Assembly (NCBI RefSeq): GCF_002939475.1
Contig: NZ_PKFQ01000001.1
Location: 3,903,001 to 3,967,000, forward strand
DNA from: Streptomyces cinnamoneus
GTDB taxonomy: Bacteria; Actinomycetota; Actinomycetes; Streptomycetales; Streptomycetaceae
Direction of reading: 5' to 3'
Length of the DNA stretch: 64,000 nucleotides
Shown: positions 1 through 8,789 of the stretch, in pieces
Position numbering within the stretch: the first letter of the stretch is position 1
Layout of the letters: every line of letters begins with the position of its first letter
Notes under the pieces: generated by a model
Told to the model about the DNA's origin: nothing
The model's database searches: none
Seen by the model: the letters and a program-made list of their open reading frames with translations, nothing else
Translations under genes and position numbers: made by a program

Positions 1-776
1 GGGACCCGACGGCGCTGAGCCCGGCGTCGGCGCAAGGCATAGCGCAATTCATCCCTGCGACCTGGGCCACTGAGGGCATCGACGGGAACGGCGACGGCAA
101 GCGGGACGTGTGGGATCCTGCGGACGCCATCCCGTCCGCCGCCTCGTACGACTGCCAGCTCTCTCGCGACGTCAAGGGCGTGACAGGCGACATCACGGAC
201 AACATGCTCGCCGCGTACAACGCCGGTCCGTACAGCGTCATTCAGGCGCGTGGCATCCCGCCCTACAGCGAAACCCAGGGCTACGTGAAGTCCATCCGCA
301 GCCTGGAGAAGAGCTTCGCCCGCCCCCTCACCCGTGTCGCGCCCTCGCAGCAGGCGGCCGGGGCCATCTACTTCGCGCAGGACAAGCTCGGCACCCCCTA
401 TCTGTGGGGTGGCGAGGGCGGCAAGGAGGACAACGGGCGCTTCGACTGCTCGGGGCTGACCCAGGCCGCGTACCGTTCCGTCGGCATCGAGCTGCCCCGC
501 GTGGCGAACGACCAGTGGAACGCCGGCCCGCATCCCGGCCGGAACGAACTGCTGCCCGGGGATCTGGTGTTCTTCGCCCACGACCTGAAGGATCCGCGCA
601 GCATCCACCACGTGGGGCTGTACGTGGGCGGCGGGTACATGATCCACGCCCCGCGGACGGGCGCCGTGATCCGGTTCGAGAAGATCGACTCGCAGCCGGA
701 CTACATCGGTGCCACGCGTGTGACGGCGAACGGCGCGAAAGCGCTCCCCCGGCCCGTCAAGGCGAACGCCGTATGA
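1..776 (+). CDS. Peptidoglycan hydrolase, lytic transglycosylase-like plus NlpC/P60 domains (5' truncated)
   Basis: The frame is open from the window edge (codons from base 3) to a TGA at 774-776, so the true start lies outside. About 257 residues are present. The first part carries the lysozyme/SLT-fold signature (SAQGIAQFIPATW, then a DGNGDGKRDVWDP stretch and AAYNAG). The C-terminal ~110 residues form an NlpC/P60 (C40) endopeptidase with catalytic Cys in FDCSGL and His in IHHVGLYVGGG. This pairing is that of secreted bifunctional enzymes that cut both glycan strands and stem peptides. The signal peptide is not visible. The domain calls are clear; the physiological role is unknown. Confidence 0.88.
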   Translation, partial: DPTALSPASAQGIAQFIPATWATEGIDGNGDGKRDVWDPADAIPSAASYDCQLSRDVKGVTGDITDNMLAAYNAGPYSVIQARGIPPYSETQGYVKSIRSLEKSFARPLTRVAPSQQAAGAIYFAQDKLGTPYLWGGEGGKEDNGRFDCSGLTQAAYRSVGIELPRVANDQWNAGPHPGRNELLPGDLVFFAHDLKDPRSIHHVGLYVGGGYMIHAPRTGAVIRFEKIDSQPDYIGATRVTANGAKALPRPVKANAV

Positions 777-988
777 ACCTTCGGCCGGACTCCGGCACTC
801 AGCGGGGCCGGTGGGTCACTCTTGGATAACGTCCTGGTGATCATTGGGTGGAGACTGGAACGACCGGCCGGAGCCGGGCGTTCCATGGGAGTGGGGAAAC
901 AGCGCGCCGGCCGCTGGGCGGGGGCGCACGGACCACGGGGGTCGGCAGCTGGGCGTAGCGACGGGCGACAGATAAGGGGCCGGGGCAA

Positions 989-1780
989 ATGGCTGGACTC
1001 GTGGTGGGGCTTCCCTTGGAATCCATGCTTCCCGTGCGGTCCGTGGAGCCCGCGCAAGCCGTCACGGAGGCGGCCTCGGGGCCGAACCCCGATGTGGGAC
1101 TGCTCTACGACATCAACGGCATCGCCAAGGACGCACCGCACTGGGCGGACCGGGTCGTGGAGTTCGTCGGCGAGTACGGGATCGTCCTCGGCCTCGCCGT
1201 GCTCATGCTCTGCGCGTGGTGGAGCGTTCGCAAGAGCGAAGACGCACCGTCCGCCGTGGCAGCCCTCTGCTGGGCCCCGGTCGCCGCGGGCCTCGCACTC
1301 CTGATCAACATCCCGATCCGTGGCTTCGTCCGGCGGCCCCGGCCGTTCCTGGAGCACCAGGGGCTGGAAGTCCTCGTCAAGGGCAAGACCGACTTCTCCT
1401 TCGTGAGCGACCACGCGACGTTGACGATGGCGTTGGGCGTCGGCCTGTTCGTGGCGAACCGGAAGTTCGGGCTCGTCGGCATCGGGCTGGCGATGCTTGA
1501 GGGGTTCTGCCGGGTGTACATGGGCGTGCACTACCCCACCGACGTCGTCGGCGGCCTCGCCCTGGGCACGGCGGTGACGCTCCTGCTGGCGCCCCTGGCG
1601 ATGATGCTGCTCACCCCGCTGATGCGCAGGGCCGCGGTGTCGCGCTGGGGCGGTTGGCTCGTGGGGCCGGGCGCCCCGGTGCCGGTGGCCGTGCCGGCCA
1701 CGGGTTCCTCCGCGGGCGAGGCCGGTGCGGACCCGGCGCTGCCGGGGGCGCTGCGGCGCGACAGCGACCTGGCCGCGTAG
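989..1780 (+). CDS. PAP2-family membrane phosphatase
   Basis: 263 residues. The three PAP2 phosphatase motifs are in order: an RRPRP element (~residue 114), SDHAT (~140), and RVYMGVHYPTD (~175), where the histidines are the expected catalytic residues. Several hydrophobic segments mark an integral membrane protein. The family dephosphorylates lipid phosphates such as undecaprenyl pyrophosphate or phosphatidic acid, with the active site usually facing outward; the substrate here is not resolved. The C-terminal ~40 residues are Ala/Gly/Pro-rich and disordered. A GGGGCCGGGG tract precedes the ATG. The 212 nt upstream holds no gene I recognise. Confidence 0.85.
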   Translation: MAGLVVGLPLESMLPVRSVEPAQAVTEAASGPNPDVGLLYDINGIAKDAPHWADRVVEFVGEYGIVLGLAVLMLCAWWSVRKSEDAPSAVAALCWAPVAAGLALLINIPIRGFVRRPRPFLEHQGLEVLVKGKTDFSFVSDHATLTMALGVGLFVANRKFGLVGIGLAMLEGFCRVYMGVHYPTDVVGGLALGTAVTLLLAPLAMMLLTPLMRRAAVSRWGGWLVGPGAPVPVAVPATGSSAGEAGADPALPGALRRDSDLAA

Positions 1781-1814
1781 GGCACCGCGCGCGGCCCGCG
1801 CGCCGCGCCCCCTC

Positions 1815-1988
1815 CTAGCCTTCTTCCGCCGCCTCTAGGTGGCCGGCCGCGTCGTCTCTCGCCAGGGAGCGGGCGCGCCGGGCCGGGCCGTACCAGCCGC
1901 AGGTGCAGCGGGCCGTGCAGAAGGAGCCGCGCTCCTGCGTGCTGATGGTGTGGTCCGCGAAATGCGGTGCCTTCACGGGGTCGGACAC
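1815..1988 (-). CDS. Small conserved-looking protein with CxxxCxC motif
   Basis: 57-residue ORF found by direct reading of the - strand. It opens at GTG 1988 and ends at TAG 1815-1817. The protein contains a cysteine cluster (FCTARCTCGW), then a basic helix and an acidic C-terminus, which suggests a small metal-binding or zinc-ribbon-like fold. Start evidence: a TAGCGT -10-type hexamer (1995-2000) lies 6 nt before the GTG, as in leaderless Streptomyces transcripts. It lies in what would otherwise be a 298-nt gap. I recall similar short proteins in other Streptomyces but cannot give it a function. Confidence 0.6.
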   Translation of the reverse strand: MSDPVKAPHFADHTISTQERGSFCTARCTCGWYGPARRARSLARDDAAGHLEAAEEG

Positions 1989-2077
1989 GCCACCACGCTA
2001 CCGGGCCGTGACGGCTGCCCCGGGGCGGTCGTTGAAGAGACGGGTTCCACTAGCGCGCGAGCAGGGGGCTGACCGTC

Positions 2078-3118
2078 ATGGCTGTGCAAAGGCACAGACG
2101 CAGAGGCGCTGTCGTCGCCACCGCGGTCGCGCACGGCCTCGCCCTGGGCCTGCTCGTGGTCTCCGGCTGCGCCGAGCAGGAGCCGGCCGACGAGGGGCTG
2201 GACGTCAGGGCCGGCAGGGGCGGGCGCGGTGGCCAGGCCCAGCAGGCCCACGAGGTGACCGCGCGGGCCTCCGCCGACCCGGCCAGGGCGCTGGCGGCCG
2301 TGCGCCGTGCCTCCGCCGTGCTGGCCCGGTCCGGCGGGGCGCGGGTCCTTACGTCCATGGAGACCGTCAGCGGCGGCACCCGGCTGACCATCCAGGGGCG
2401 TGGGGCCTACGACTTCACCCGGCCCGTCGGACGGCTGACGGTCCTGCTGCCCGAGGACGCGGCCGGGACGGTGGAGCACCGGCCGATCACGGAGGTCTTC
2501 GCTCCGGGTGCCCTCTATATGAAGAACCGCGGCGCCGGCGTTCCCGCCGGCAAATGGGTGCGGCTCGACACGGGCTCCCTGGCCGACGGCGACCTCCTCA
2601 CGAGCGGCGCCACCGACCCGCTGGCGGCGGCCGAGCTCCTCGGCGGTGCCCGGGAGGTGGCCTACGTGGGGGACGAGCGGATGCGCGGGGTGCGGGTGGC
2701 GCACTACTGGGGCACGGTCGACCTGTCCCGGGCCGCGCAGGCCGCGCCCCTGCGGGACCGGGCGCCGCTGGCCGCCGCGGCGAAAGGGTTCTCCACGGGG
2801 ACGGTGGCCTTCGACGCCTACCTCGACGAGCAGGGCAGGCCGTGCCTGCTGCGCTATCGCTTCGGCGTCGACGACCGTCCCGAGGAGGGCCCGGCGGAGC
2901 AGCGGGTGGCGGTCCGCAGGGCGGCGGACGCGCACCGGCCGACGGCGACCGCTCCGGCGTCGGCCGGGGCGTCGGCTCCCGCCGTGACCCGGGCGCCCGC
3001 GCCCCCGATGAGCGTGGTCTCGACCGTGGAGTTGTTCTCCTTCGGCTACAAGCCGGTCATCGCGTTGCCCGCACCCGGTGAAATCTATGCGGGCGCCGTC
3101 GCTTCGCCGCAGAAATGA
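2078..3118 (+). CDS. Putative lipoprotein, LppX/LprG-like fold
   Basis: 346 residues with a lipoprotein signal: basic N-terminus, hydrophobic run, and lipobox ending VVSGC (~residue 29). The mature part (AVRRASAVLARSGGARVLTSME, then a glycine-rich beta pattern, then MKNRGAGVPAGKWVRLD) resembles the LolA/LppX_LprAFG beta-barrel-like fold used for lipid binding at the cell surface. A Pro/Ala-rich linker precedes a final segment. An AGGGGG Shine-Dalgarno (SD) tract lies 8-10 nt before the ATG. Lipobox and fold type are well supported; the ligand is unknown. Confidence 0.65.
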   Translation: MAVQRHRRRGAVVATAVAHGLALGLLVVSGCAEQEPADEGLDVRAGRGGRGGQAQQAHEVTARASADPARALAAVRRASAVLARSGGARVLTSMETVSGGTRLTIQGRGAYDFTRPVGRLTVLLPEDAAGTVEHRPITEVFAPGALYMKNRGAGVPAGKWVRLDTGSLADGDLLTSGATDPLAAAELLGGAREVAYVGDERMRGVRVAHYWGTVDLSRAAQAAPLRDRAPLAAAAKGFSTGTVAFDAYLDEQGRPCLLRYRFGVDDRPEEGPAEQRVAVRRAADAHRPTATAPASAGASAPAVTRAPAPPMSVVSTVELFSFGYKPVIALPAPGEIYAGAVASPQK

Positions 3119-3230
3119 CGCGGGAGGGCGTAGTTGGCCATGGAAATGGTCCATCTGTGCCATGCGCGGAGTGTGTACCGATCACTACGCTGGAAAGCGG
3201 TAGCTGAAAGGCCCCGAGGAGGTGAATCAC

Positions 3231-3434
3231 GTGGTCCCGCGACGCGGTTCATGCGGAGGGCACGCGCCGGATCCCGCGGCCCTCATCGAGATCGATCTCT
3301 ACGGTGAATTGATGATCGCCGCGTCCAGTGCGGTGGAGGACCGGCTCAGTGTGGATCGGATCGACGAGGTGCTGAGGGTCGTTCCCCAGCGGCACCCGGG
3401 CGCCGGGCCGAAGGCCCAGGGGGCGGACGGGTGA
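3231..3434 (+). CDS. Small hypothetical protein
   Basis: 67 residues from GTG 3231. A strong GAGGAGG SD (3216-3222) is 8 nt before this codon; the in-frame GTG at 3222 overlaps that SD and is unlikely. The sequence has a Gly/Pro-rich head and a helical core (EDRLSVDRIDEVLRVVPQ) with a disordered tail. No domain is recognised. It sits between the lipoprotein and the convergent csoR gene. Codon bias matches its neighbours, which supports it being real. Confidence 0.55.
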   Translation: MVPRRGSCGGHAPDPAALIEIDLYGELMIAASSAVEDRLSVDRIDEVLRVVPQRHPGAGPKAQGADG

Positions 3435-3465
3435 CACGGCGGCGGCAGCCGGTCGCGTCCCCGCG

Positions 3466-3828
3466 TCACGTGCGCAGCAGGCGGGCGATGGCCGCGCTGG
3501 CCTCCGCCACCTTCGCGTCGATCTCCTCCCCGCCCTTGAGGGCGGCGTCCGCCACGCAGTGCCGAAGATGTTCCTGGAGCAGTTGGAGGGCGAAGGACTG
3601 CAGGGCCTTCGTGCTCGCCGAGACCTGGGTGAGTATGTCGATGCAGTAGACGTCCTCGTCGACCATCCGCTGGAGTCCGCGGATCTGCCCCTCGATGCGG
3701 CGCAGTCGCTTGAGGTGCTGGTCCTTCTGCTTGCTGTAACCGTGCGGGCCCGGGGCGGAATGGGCGTCGCAGGCGGACGCGGTGGCCGGGTCAGTGGTGC
3801 TGGTCACGGTGCCATCCGTGGTCGTCAT
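3466..3828 (-). CDS. csoR: CsoR-family copper-sensing transcriptional repressor
   Basis: 120 residues from ATG 3828. The frame is open further upstream but would run through the operator region. After a ~35-residue variable head the all-helical CsoR/RcnR core follows (QHLKRLRRIEGQIRGLQRMV). The Cu(I) ligands of the CsoR class are present: Cys in DVYCIDIL, and His and Cys in EHLRHC, giving a C-H-C set. In this family Cu(I) binding releases the tetramer from DNA and derepresses copper efflux. No copA or copZ gene is adjacent; the visible target is its own promoter (operator at 3929-3945). Confidence 0.88.
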   Translation of the reverse strand: MTTTDGTVTSTTDPATASACDAHSAPGPHGYSKQKDQHLKRLRRIEGQIRGLQRMVDEDVYCIDILTQVSASTKALQSFALQLLQEHLRHCVADAALKGGEEIDAKVAEASAAIARLLRT

Positions 3829-3928
3829 CGCGTCCTCCGTGGGCCTGTCGGCGCTTCCGTGCTGGTCATCGGTGGGGTGCGGGCGTTCGTCGCGCCGACC
3901 GCCGCCGCGGTGGCGGTGCCCCGAGGCG

Positions 3929-3945
3929 ATACCCCTCCCGGGTAT
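3929..3945. promoter_or_regulatory. CsoR-type operator upstream of csoR
   Basis: Inverted repeat ATACCC-N5-GGGTAT about 100 nt upstream of the csoR start. This matches the TACCC...GGGTA operator pattern of actinobacterial CsoR proteins. Autoregulation is the natural inference. Confidence 0.75.
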
Positions 3946-4093
3946 ATGGTACCGAAAATCGGTGCTGGACGCCCGTACCGCTTTCATGAGCACTCTGCCC
4001 GATGGGCGACACTGAGGGAATGCCAGTTAGCTGTGGCTGGATGATGCGCCTAGCATCAACGAGACCGAATCCGCTGCACCCCGAGGATCCCAC

Positions 4094-4714
4094 GTGCGCT
4101 TTCGTCTGACCCCCAGGGAGACGAGCTTCTACGACATGTTCGCCGCCTCCGCGGACAACATCGTCACGGGCTCCAAGCTCCTGATGGAACTGCTCGGAGC
4201 GGACACGTCCGCCCGCGCTGAGATCGCCGAACGGATGCGGGCCGCGGAGCACGCGGGGGACGACGCGACGCATGCGATCTTCCACCAGCTGAACTCCTCT
4301 TTCATCACGCCGTTCGACCGCGAGGACATCTACACCCTCGCGGGTTCGCTCGACGACATCATGGATTTCATGGAAGAGGCGGTCGACCTGGTCGTCCTCT
4401 ACCAGGTCGAGGAATTGCCGAAGGGCGTCGAGCAGCAGATCGAGGTTCTCGCGCGGGCCGCCGAGCTGACCGCCGAGGCCATGCCGAACCTGCGCACCAT
4501 GACGAACCTGACCGAGTACTGGATCGAGGTGAACCGGCTCGAGAACCAGGCCGACCAGATTCACCGCAAGCTCCTCGCTCAGCTCTTCAACGGCAAGTAC
4601 GACGCCATCGAGGTGCTCAAGCTCAAGCAGATCGTGGACGTCCTGGAAGAGGCCGCCGACGCCTTCGAGCACGTGGCGAACACGGTCGAGACCATCGCGG
4701 TCAAGGAGTCCTGA
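4094..4714 (+). CDS. DUF47 / PhoU-like Pit accessory protein
   Basis: 206 residues, GTG start. Wholly helical PhoU-like protein of the DUF47 (TIGR00153) family: FYDMFAASADNIVTGSKLL at the N-terminus, repeated acidic helices with DREDIYTLAGSLDDIMD, and NRLENQADQIHRK. Proteins of this family are encoded directly upstream of Pit-type phosphate transporters and are thought to modulate them. Here the stop is 6 nt before pit, consistent with one transcript. A TAGCAT hexamer at 4051-4056 is a plausible -10; I see no PHO box. It duplicates in fold, though not in family, the PhoU encoded at the right end of the window. Confidence 0.9.
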   Translation: MRFRLTPRETSFYDMFAASADNIVTGSKLLMELLGADTSARAEIAERMRAAEHAGDDATHAIFHQLNSSFITPFDREDIYTLAGSLDDIMDFMEEAVDLVVLYQVEELPKGVEQQIEVLARAAELTAEAMPNLRTMTNLTEYWIEVNRLENQADQIHRKLLAQLFNGKYDAIEVLKLKQIVDVLEEAADAFEHVANTVETIAVKES

Positions 4715-4720
4715 CCCCCG

Positions 4721-5719
4721 GTGGACACCTTTGCGCTTGTCGTGACCATCGTGGTCGCGCTCGGATTCACCTATACGAACGGCTTCCACGACTCCGCGAA
4801 CGCCATCGCGACCTCGGTCTCCACGCGGGCGCTGACCCCGCGCGCGGCCCTCGCGATGGCGGCCGTGATGAACCTCGCCGGTGCCTTCCTGGGCAGCGGG
4901 GTCGCCAAGACCGTCAGCAAGGGCCTGATCGAGACGCCGGTGGGCGACAAGGGGATGGGCATCCTCTTCGCCGCCCTGATCGGCGCCATCGTCTGGAACA
5001 TGGTCACCTGGTACTTCGGCCTGCCGTCGTCCTCCTCGCACGCCCTCTTCGGTGGCATGGTGGGCGCGGCGCTCGCGGGCGGGACGACCGTCATCTGGTC
5101 GGGCGTGGTCGAGAAGGTCGTCATCCCGATGTTCCTCTCGCCGTTCGTCGGCCTGATCATCGGCTATCTGGTGATGGTCGCGATCATGTGGATGTTCCGC
5201 AGGGCCAACCCGCACAAGGCCAAGCGCGGCTTCCGCATCGCGCAGACCGTCTCGGCCGCCGGCATGGCGCTCGGCCACGGTCTGCAGGACGCGCAGAAGA
5301 CCATGGGCATCGTGGTGATGGCCCTGGTGATCGGTGACGTGCAGGGCAAGGACGAGGCGATCCCGCTGTGGGTCAAGCTCGCCTGTGCGATCACGCTCTC
5401 GCTCGGTACGTACGCCGGTGGCTGGCGGATCATGCGGACCCTCGGCCGCCGCATCATCGAGCTGGACCCCCCGCAGGGCTTCGCCGCCGAGACCACGGCC
5501 GCGTCGGTCATGTACACCGCGTCGTTCATGTTCCACGCGCCGATCTCGACGACGCACGTCATCACCTCCGCGATCATGGGTGTGGGCTCCACGAAGGGCA
5601 CGCGCGCGGTCCGGTGGGGCGTCGCCAAGAACATCGTGATGGGCTGGTTCATCACCATGCCGGCCGCGGCGCTGGTCGCCGCGTTCAGCTACTGGCTGGT
5701 CAACCTGGCGTTCGGGTGA
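4721..5719 (+). CDS. pit: Inorganic phosphate transporter, Pit family
   Basis: 332 residues, GTG start, with about ten membrane segments. It has the two inverted PHO4-family halves: FTYTNGFHDSANAIATSVSTRAL near the N-terminus and SFMFHAPISTTHVITSAIMGVG in the C-terminal half, plus WYFGLPSSSSHALFGG. Pit proteins take up metal-phosphate complexes driven by the proton gradient, with lower affinity than Pst. Cotranscription with the DUF47 gene is expected. It converges on pstB, so low- and high-affinity phosphate uptake sit back to back. Confidence 0.93.
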   Translation: MDTFALVVTIVVALGFTYTNGFHDSANAIATSVSTRALTPRAALAMAAVMNLAGAFLGSGVAKTVSKGLIETPVGDKGMGILFAALIGAIVWNMVTWYFGLPSSSSHALFGGMVGAALAGGTTVIWSGVVEKVVIPMFLSPFVGLIIGYLVMVAIMWMFRRANPHKAKRGFRIAQTVSAAGMALGHGLQDAQKTMGIVVMALVIGDVQGKDEAIPLWVKLACAITLSLGTYAGGWRIMRTLGRRIIELDPPQGFAAETTAASVMYTASFMFHAPISTTHVITSAIMGVGSTKGTRAVRWGVAKNIVMGWFITMPAAALVAAFSYWLVNLAFG

Positions 5720-5749
5720 CCATCCCGCACCACGTCCGCTGAACGGATC

Positions 5750-5784
5750 GGGCCCGCCCCCTGCTACCAACAGGGGGCGGGCCC
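5750..5784. terminator. Bidirectional terminator between pit and pstB
   Basis: Perfect 14-bp stem (arms 5750-5763 and 5771-5784) with loop CTACCAA, between two convergent genes. There is no long T-tract, as usual for Streptomyces. Confidence 0.8.
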
Positions 5785-5835
5785 TTCGCCTTGCGGCGGC
5801 ACCGCCATGCAGCGCCACAAGGCCGCTTGGGGGGC

Positions 5836-6615
5836 CTATCCGAAGCGGCCCGAGATGTAGTCCTCCGTGGCCTGGACCGACGGGTTGGAGAAGATGCGCT
5901 CCGTGTCGTCGATCTCCACGAGCTTGCCCGGCTGGCCCACTCCGGCCAGGTTGAAGAAGGCGGTGCGGTCGGAGACGCGGGCCGCCTGCTGCATGTTGTG
6001 GGTGACGATGACGATCGTGAACCGCTCCTTCAGCTCGCCGATGAGGTCCTCGATGGCGAGCGTGGAGATCGGGTCGAGCGCCGAGCAGGGCTCGTCCATC
6101 AGCAGGACCTGCGGCTCGACCGCGATGGCCCGAGCGATGCACAGTCGCTGCTGCTGACCGCCGGAGAGGCCGGCGCCCGGCTTGTTCAGGCGGTCCTTGA
6201 CCTCCTTCCAGAGGTTGGCGCCCTTGAGGGACTTCTCCACGATCGTGTCCAGCTCGGCCTTGCGGACGCGGTCGCCGTTGAGGCGGATGCCGGCCGCGAC
6301 GTTGTCGTAGATGGACATGGTCGGGAAGGGGTTCGGCCGCTGGAAGACCATGCCGACCGTGCGGCGGACGGAGACGGGGTCGACCCCGGCGCCGTAGAGG
6401 TTCTCGTCGTCCAGCATCACCTTGCCCTCGACGCGGCCGCCGGGGGTGACCTCGTGCATGCGGTTCAGGGTGCGCAGGAAGGTGGACTTGCCGCAGCCGG
6501 AGGGGCCGATGAAGGCGGTCACGGAGCGGGGCTCCACAGTCATCGAGATGTCCTCGATGGCCTTGTGGGAGCCGTAGTAGGCAGTCAGGCCGCTGACGTC
6601 GATTCGCTTGGCCAT
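5836..6615 (-). CDS. pstB: Phosphate ABC transporter ATP-binding protein PstB
   Basis: 259 residues from ATG 6615. Walker A is GPSGCGKST, the signature is LSGGQQQRLCIARAI, Walker B is VLLMDEPCSALD, and the switch His is in VTHNMQQA. The PstB-specific FQRPNPFPTMSIYDNV segment separates it from other ABC ATPases. It powers high-affinity phosphate import through PstC-PstA. A GTG three codons upstream (6624) is an alternative start. It is the last gene of pstSCAB, 32 nt after pstA. Confidence 0.97.
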   Translation of the reverse strand: MAKRIDVSGLTAYYGSHKAIEDISMTVEPRSVTAFIGPSGCGKSTFLRTLNRMHEVTPGGRVEGKVMLDDENLYGAGVDPVSVRRTVGMVFQRPNPFPTMSIYDNVAAGIRLNGDRVRKAELDTIVEKSLKGANLWKEVKDRLNKPGAGLSGGQQQRLCIARAIAVEPQVLLMDEPCSALDPISTLAIEDLIGELKERFTIVIVTHNMQQAARVSDRTAFFNLAGVGQPGKLVEIDDTERIFSNPSVQATEDYISGRFG

Positions 6616-6647
6616 GGGGATCACTACTTCTTTCGTACGGCGGGCGG

Positions 6648-7727
6648 TCAGCGACCGGCCTTGGGGGCCTTCCAGCGGGCGATGCCGCGGGCCACCAGGT
6701 TGAGGATCATGACGAAGGCGATGAGGACCAGGGCCGCCGCCCAGGCGCGGTCGTAGCTGGCCTCGTTGCCGGCCGCCCACTGCTCGTAGATGTAGTACGG
6801 CAGGGAGGACTGGGCGCCCTCGAAGGGGTTGTTGTTGATCAGCTGGGAGCCGAAGACCAGGAGGACGATCGGGGCGGACTCGCCGGCGATGCGGGCGACG
6901 GCCAGCATCACGCCGGTGGCGATGCCGCCGATGGCCGTGGGCAGGACGACCTTGAGGATCGTGCGCCACTTCGGCACGCCGAGGGCCAGGGAAGCCTCGC
7001 GCAGCTCGTTCGGGACGAGCTTGAGCATCTCCTCCGTGGACCGGACGACCACCGGCATCATCAGGATCGCCAGGGCCATCGACCCGGCGAAGCCGGAGTA
7101 CCCGTTGTCCAGCATGAGGATCCAGAAGCTGAGGACGAACAGACCCGCGACGATCGACGGGATGCCCGTCATGACGTCGACGAAGAAGGTCACCGCCTTG
7201 GCGAGCCGGCCGCGGCCGTACTCCACCAGGTAGATCGCCGTCAGCAGGCCGATGGGGGCCGCGATGGCGGTGGCGATGCCGACCTGCTCCAGCGTGCCGA
7301 TGATGGCGTGGTAGACGCCGCCGCCGGGCTGGATGGTCAGGACCCCGCCCATGGAGTGGGAGAGGAAGGCGCCGTCGAGGACCTTGCTGCCGCGCGAGAC
7401 GGTCTCCCAGCCCAGGGAGAGGAGCGGGACGACGGCGGCCAGGAAGCAGACCCACACCAGGCTGGTGGCGAGGCGGTCCTTGGCCTGCCGGCGGCCCTCC
7501 ACGGCGGTCGCGAGGACGTACATCCCGCCGACGTACAGCACGGCCGCCATCAGGCCCCACTGGATGCGGCTGTCGAGTCCGGCGCCGAGGCCGATGCCGC
7601 AGCCCGCGGCGGCCGCGGCGGCCGCGAGGGCGGCGGGGGCCCAGCGCGGCAGGCGGGGCTGGCGCAGGGTCGGGGTCCGCTGCGGGGCGGCGGCCGCGAG
7701 CGTCTTGTCCGTGGTCACGTCGCTCAT
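6648..7727 (-). CDS. pstA: Phosphate ABC transporter permease PstA
   Basis: 359 residues. An Ala-rich cytoplasmic head is followed by about eight membrane segments, longer at the N-terminus than E. coli PstA. The BPD permease coupling motif is EASLALGVPKWRTILKVVLPTA, and GIPSIVAGLFVLSFW is the typical Pst permease segment. The ATG overlaps the pstC stop by 4 nt (ATGA), so translation is probably coupled. It forms the membrane channel with PstC. Confidence 0.96.
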   Translation of the reverse strand: MSDVTTDKTLAAAAPQRTPTLRQPRLPRWAPAALAAAAAAAGCGIGLGAGLDSRIQWGLMAAVLYVGGMYVLATAVEGRRQAKDRLATSLVWVCFLAAVVPLLSLGWETVSRGSKVLDGAFLSHSMGGVLTIQPGGGVYHAIIGTLEQVGIATAIAAPIGLLTAIYLVEYGRGRLAKAVTFFVDVMTGIPSIVAGLFVLSFWILMLDNGYSGFAGSMALAILMMPVVVRSTEEMLKLVPNELREASLALGVPKWRTILKVVLPTAIGGIATGVMLAVARIAGESAPIVLLVFGSQLINNNPFEGAQSSLPYYIYEQWAAGNEASYDRAWAAALVLIAFVMILNLVARGIARWKAPKAGR

Positions 7728-8719
7728 GCCGTGTACTCCTTGCGGCGGGCGATGATCAGGCGGGCCGCTCCGTTGACCAGCAGGGTCAGGACGAACAGGA
7801 CGAGGCCGGAGGCGATCAGCGCGTCCTTGCCTATCTCGCCGGACTCCTTGAAGCTGCTGGCGATGTTCTGCGCGAACGTTCCGCCACCCGGGTCGAGCAG
7901 GCTCTTGCCGATCTCGAAGCTGGGGGAGAGGACGGTGGCGACGGCCATCGTCTCGCCGAGGGCGCGGCCCAGGCCCAGCATGGAGGCGCTGATGACGCCC
8001 GAGCGGCCGAAGGGGAGGACGGACATCCGGATGACTTCCCAGCGCGTCGCGCCGAGCGCGAGCGCGGCCTCCTCGTGCATCTTCGGGGCCTGGAGGAAGA
8101 CCTCGCGGCTGACGCTGGTGACGATCGGCAGGATCATGATCGCCAGCAGGATGCCGATGGTGAAGAGCGAGCGGGCGGCGCCGTCGTGGTACGCGAAGAC
8201 GCCGGTCCAGCCGAAGTAGTCGTTCAGCCAGCCGTAGAGGCCGCTCAGGTGCGGGACCAGGAACAGGGCGCCCCACAGGCCGTAGACGATGGACGGCACG
8301 GCGGCGAGCAGGTCGACGACGTACGACAGCGGCGCGGCGAGCCGGCGCGGGGCGTAGTGCGAGATGAACAGCGCGATGCCGATGGCCACGGGCACCGCGA
8401 GGAGCATCGCGATCACCGAGCTGACGACCGTGCCGAAGGCCAGCACCGCGATGCCGAAGACCGGCGGCGTGGCGTTGGCGTTCCACTCGAACGTGGTGAA
8501 GAAGTCGCCCTCGTCGTGGGAGAGGGCGCTGGCGGCCCTGATGGTCAGGAAGACCGCGATGGCGGCCATGATCACCAGGAGTAGGATGCCGGAGCCCCGG
8601 GAGAGGCCGAGGAAGATCCGGTCTCCGACGCGGGCGGTTCCCCCGCCCTGCTCGGCGACGGTCCGGCCGTTCTCGGGGGCCGGCGGCGGGCCGGCGGCTG
8701 TGGCTGAGGTTATGTCCAT
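7724..8719 (-). CDS. pstC: Phosphate ABC transporter permease PstC
   Basis: 331 residues with six or more membrane segments. It carries AVPSIVYGLWGALFLVP and the coupling loop EEAALALGATRWEVIRMSVLPF. The ~130-nt gap from pstS holds a large hairpin (8790-8842), so pstC lies behind a possible processing or partial termination point. A GGAGAAACCCC tract precedes the ATG. Confidence 0.96.
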   Translation of the reverse strand: MDITSATAAGPPPAPENGRTVAEQGGGTARVGDRIFLGLSRGSGILLLVIMAAIAVFLTIRAASALSHDEGDFFTTFEWNANATPPVFGIAVLAFGTVVSSVIAMLLAVPVAIGIALFISHYAPRRLAAPLSYVVDLLAAVPSIVYGLWGALFLVPHLSGLYGWLNDYFGWTGVFAYHDGAARSLFTIGILLAIMILPIVTSVSREVFLQAPKMHEEAALALGATRWEVIRMSVLPFGRSGVISASMLGLGRALGETMAVATVLSPSFEIGKSLLDPGGGTFAQNIASSFKESGEIGKDALIASGLVLFVLTLLVNGAARLIIARRKEYTA

Positions 8720-8789
8720 GGGGTTTCTCCGGTCTGCGGAGCCGTCGCCCTCCGGGGCGGGCGGCTCCTGGCGCGGCGGTGCACCGGAC

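Noticed and set aside
3866..6142. Long - strand frame antisense to the DUF47 and pit genes and reaching into pstB in a wrong frame
   Set aside because: Low-complexity shadow of the true genes; no domain.
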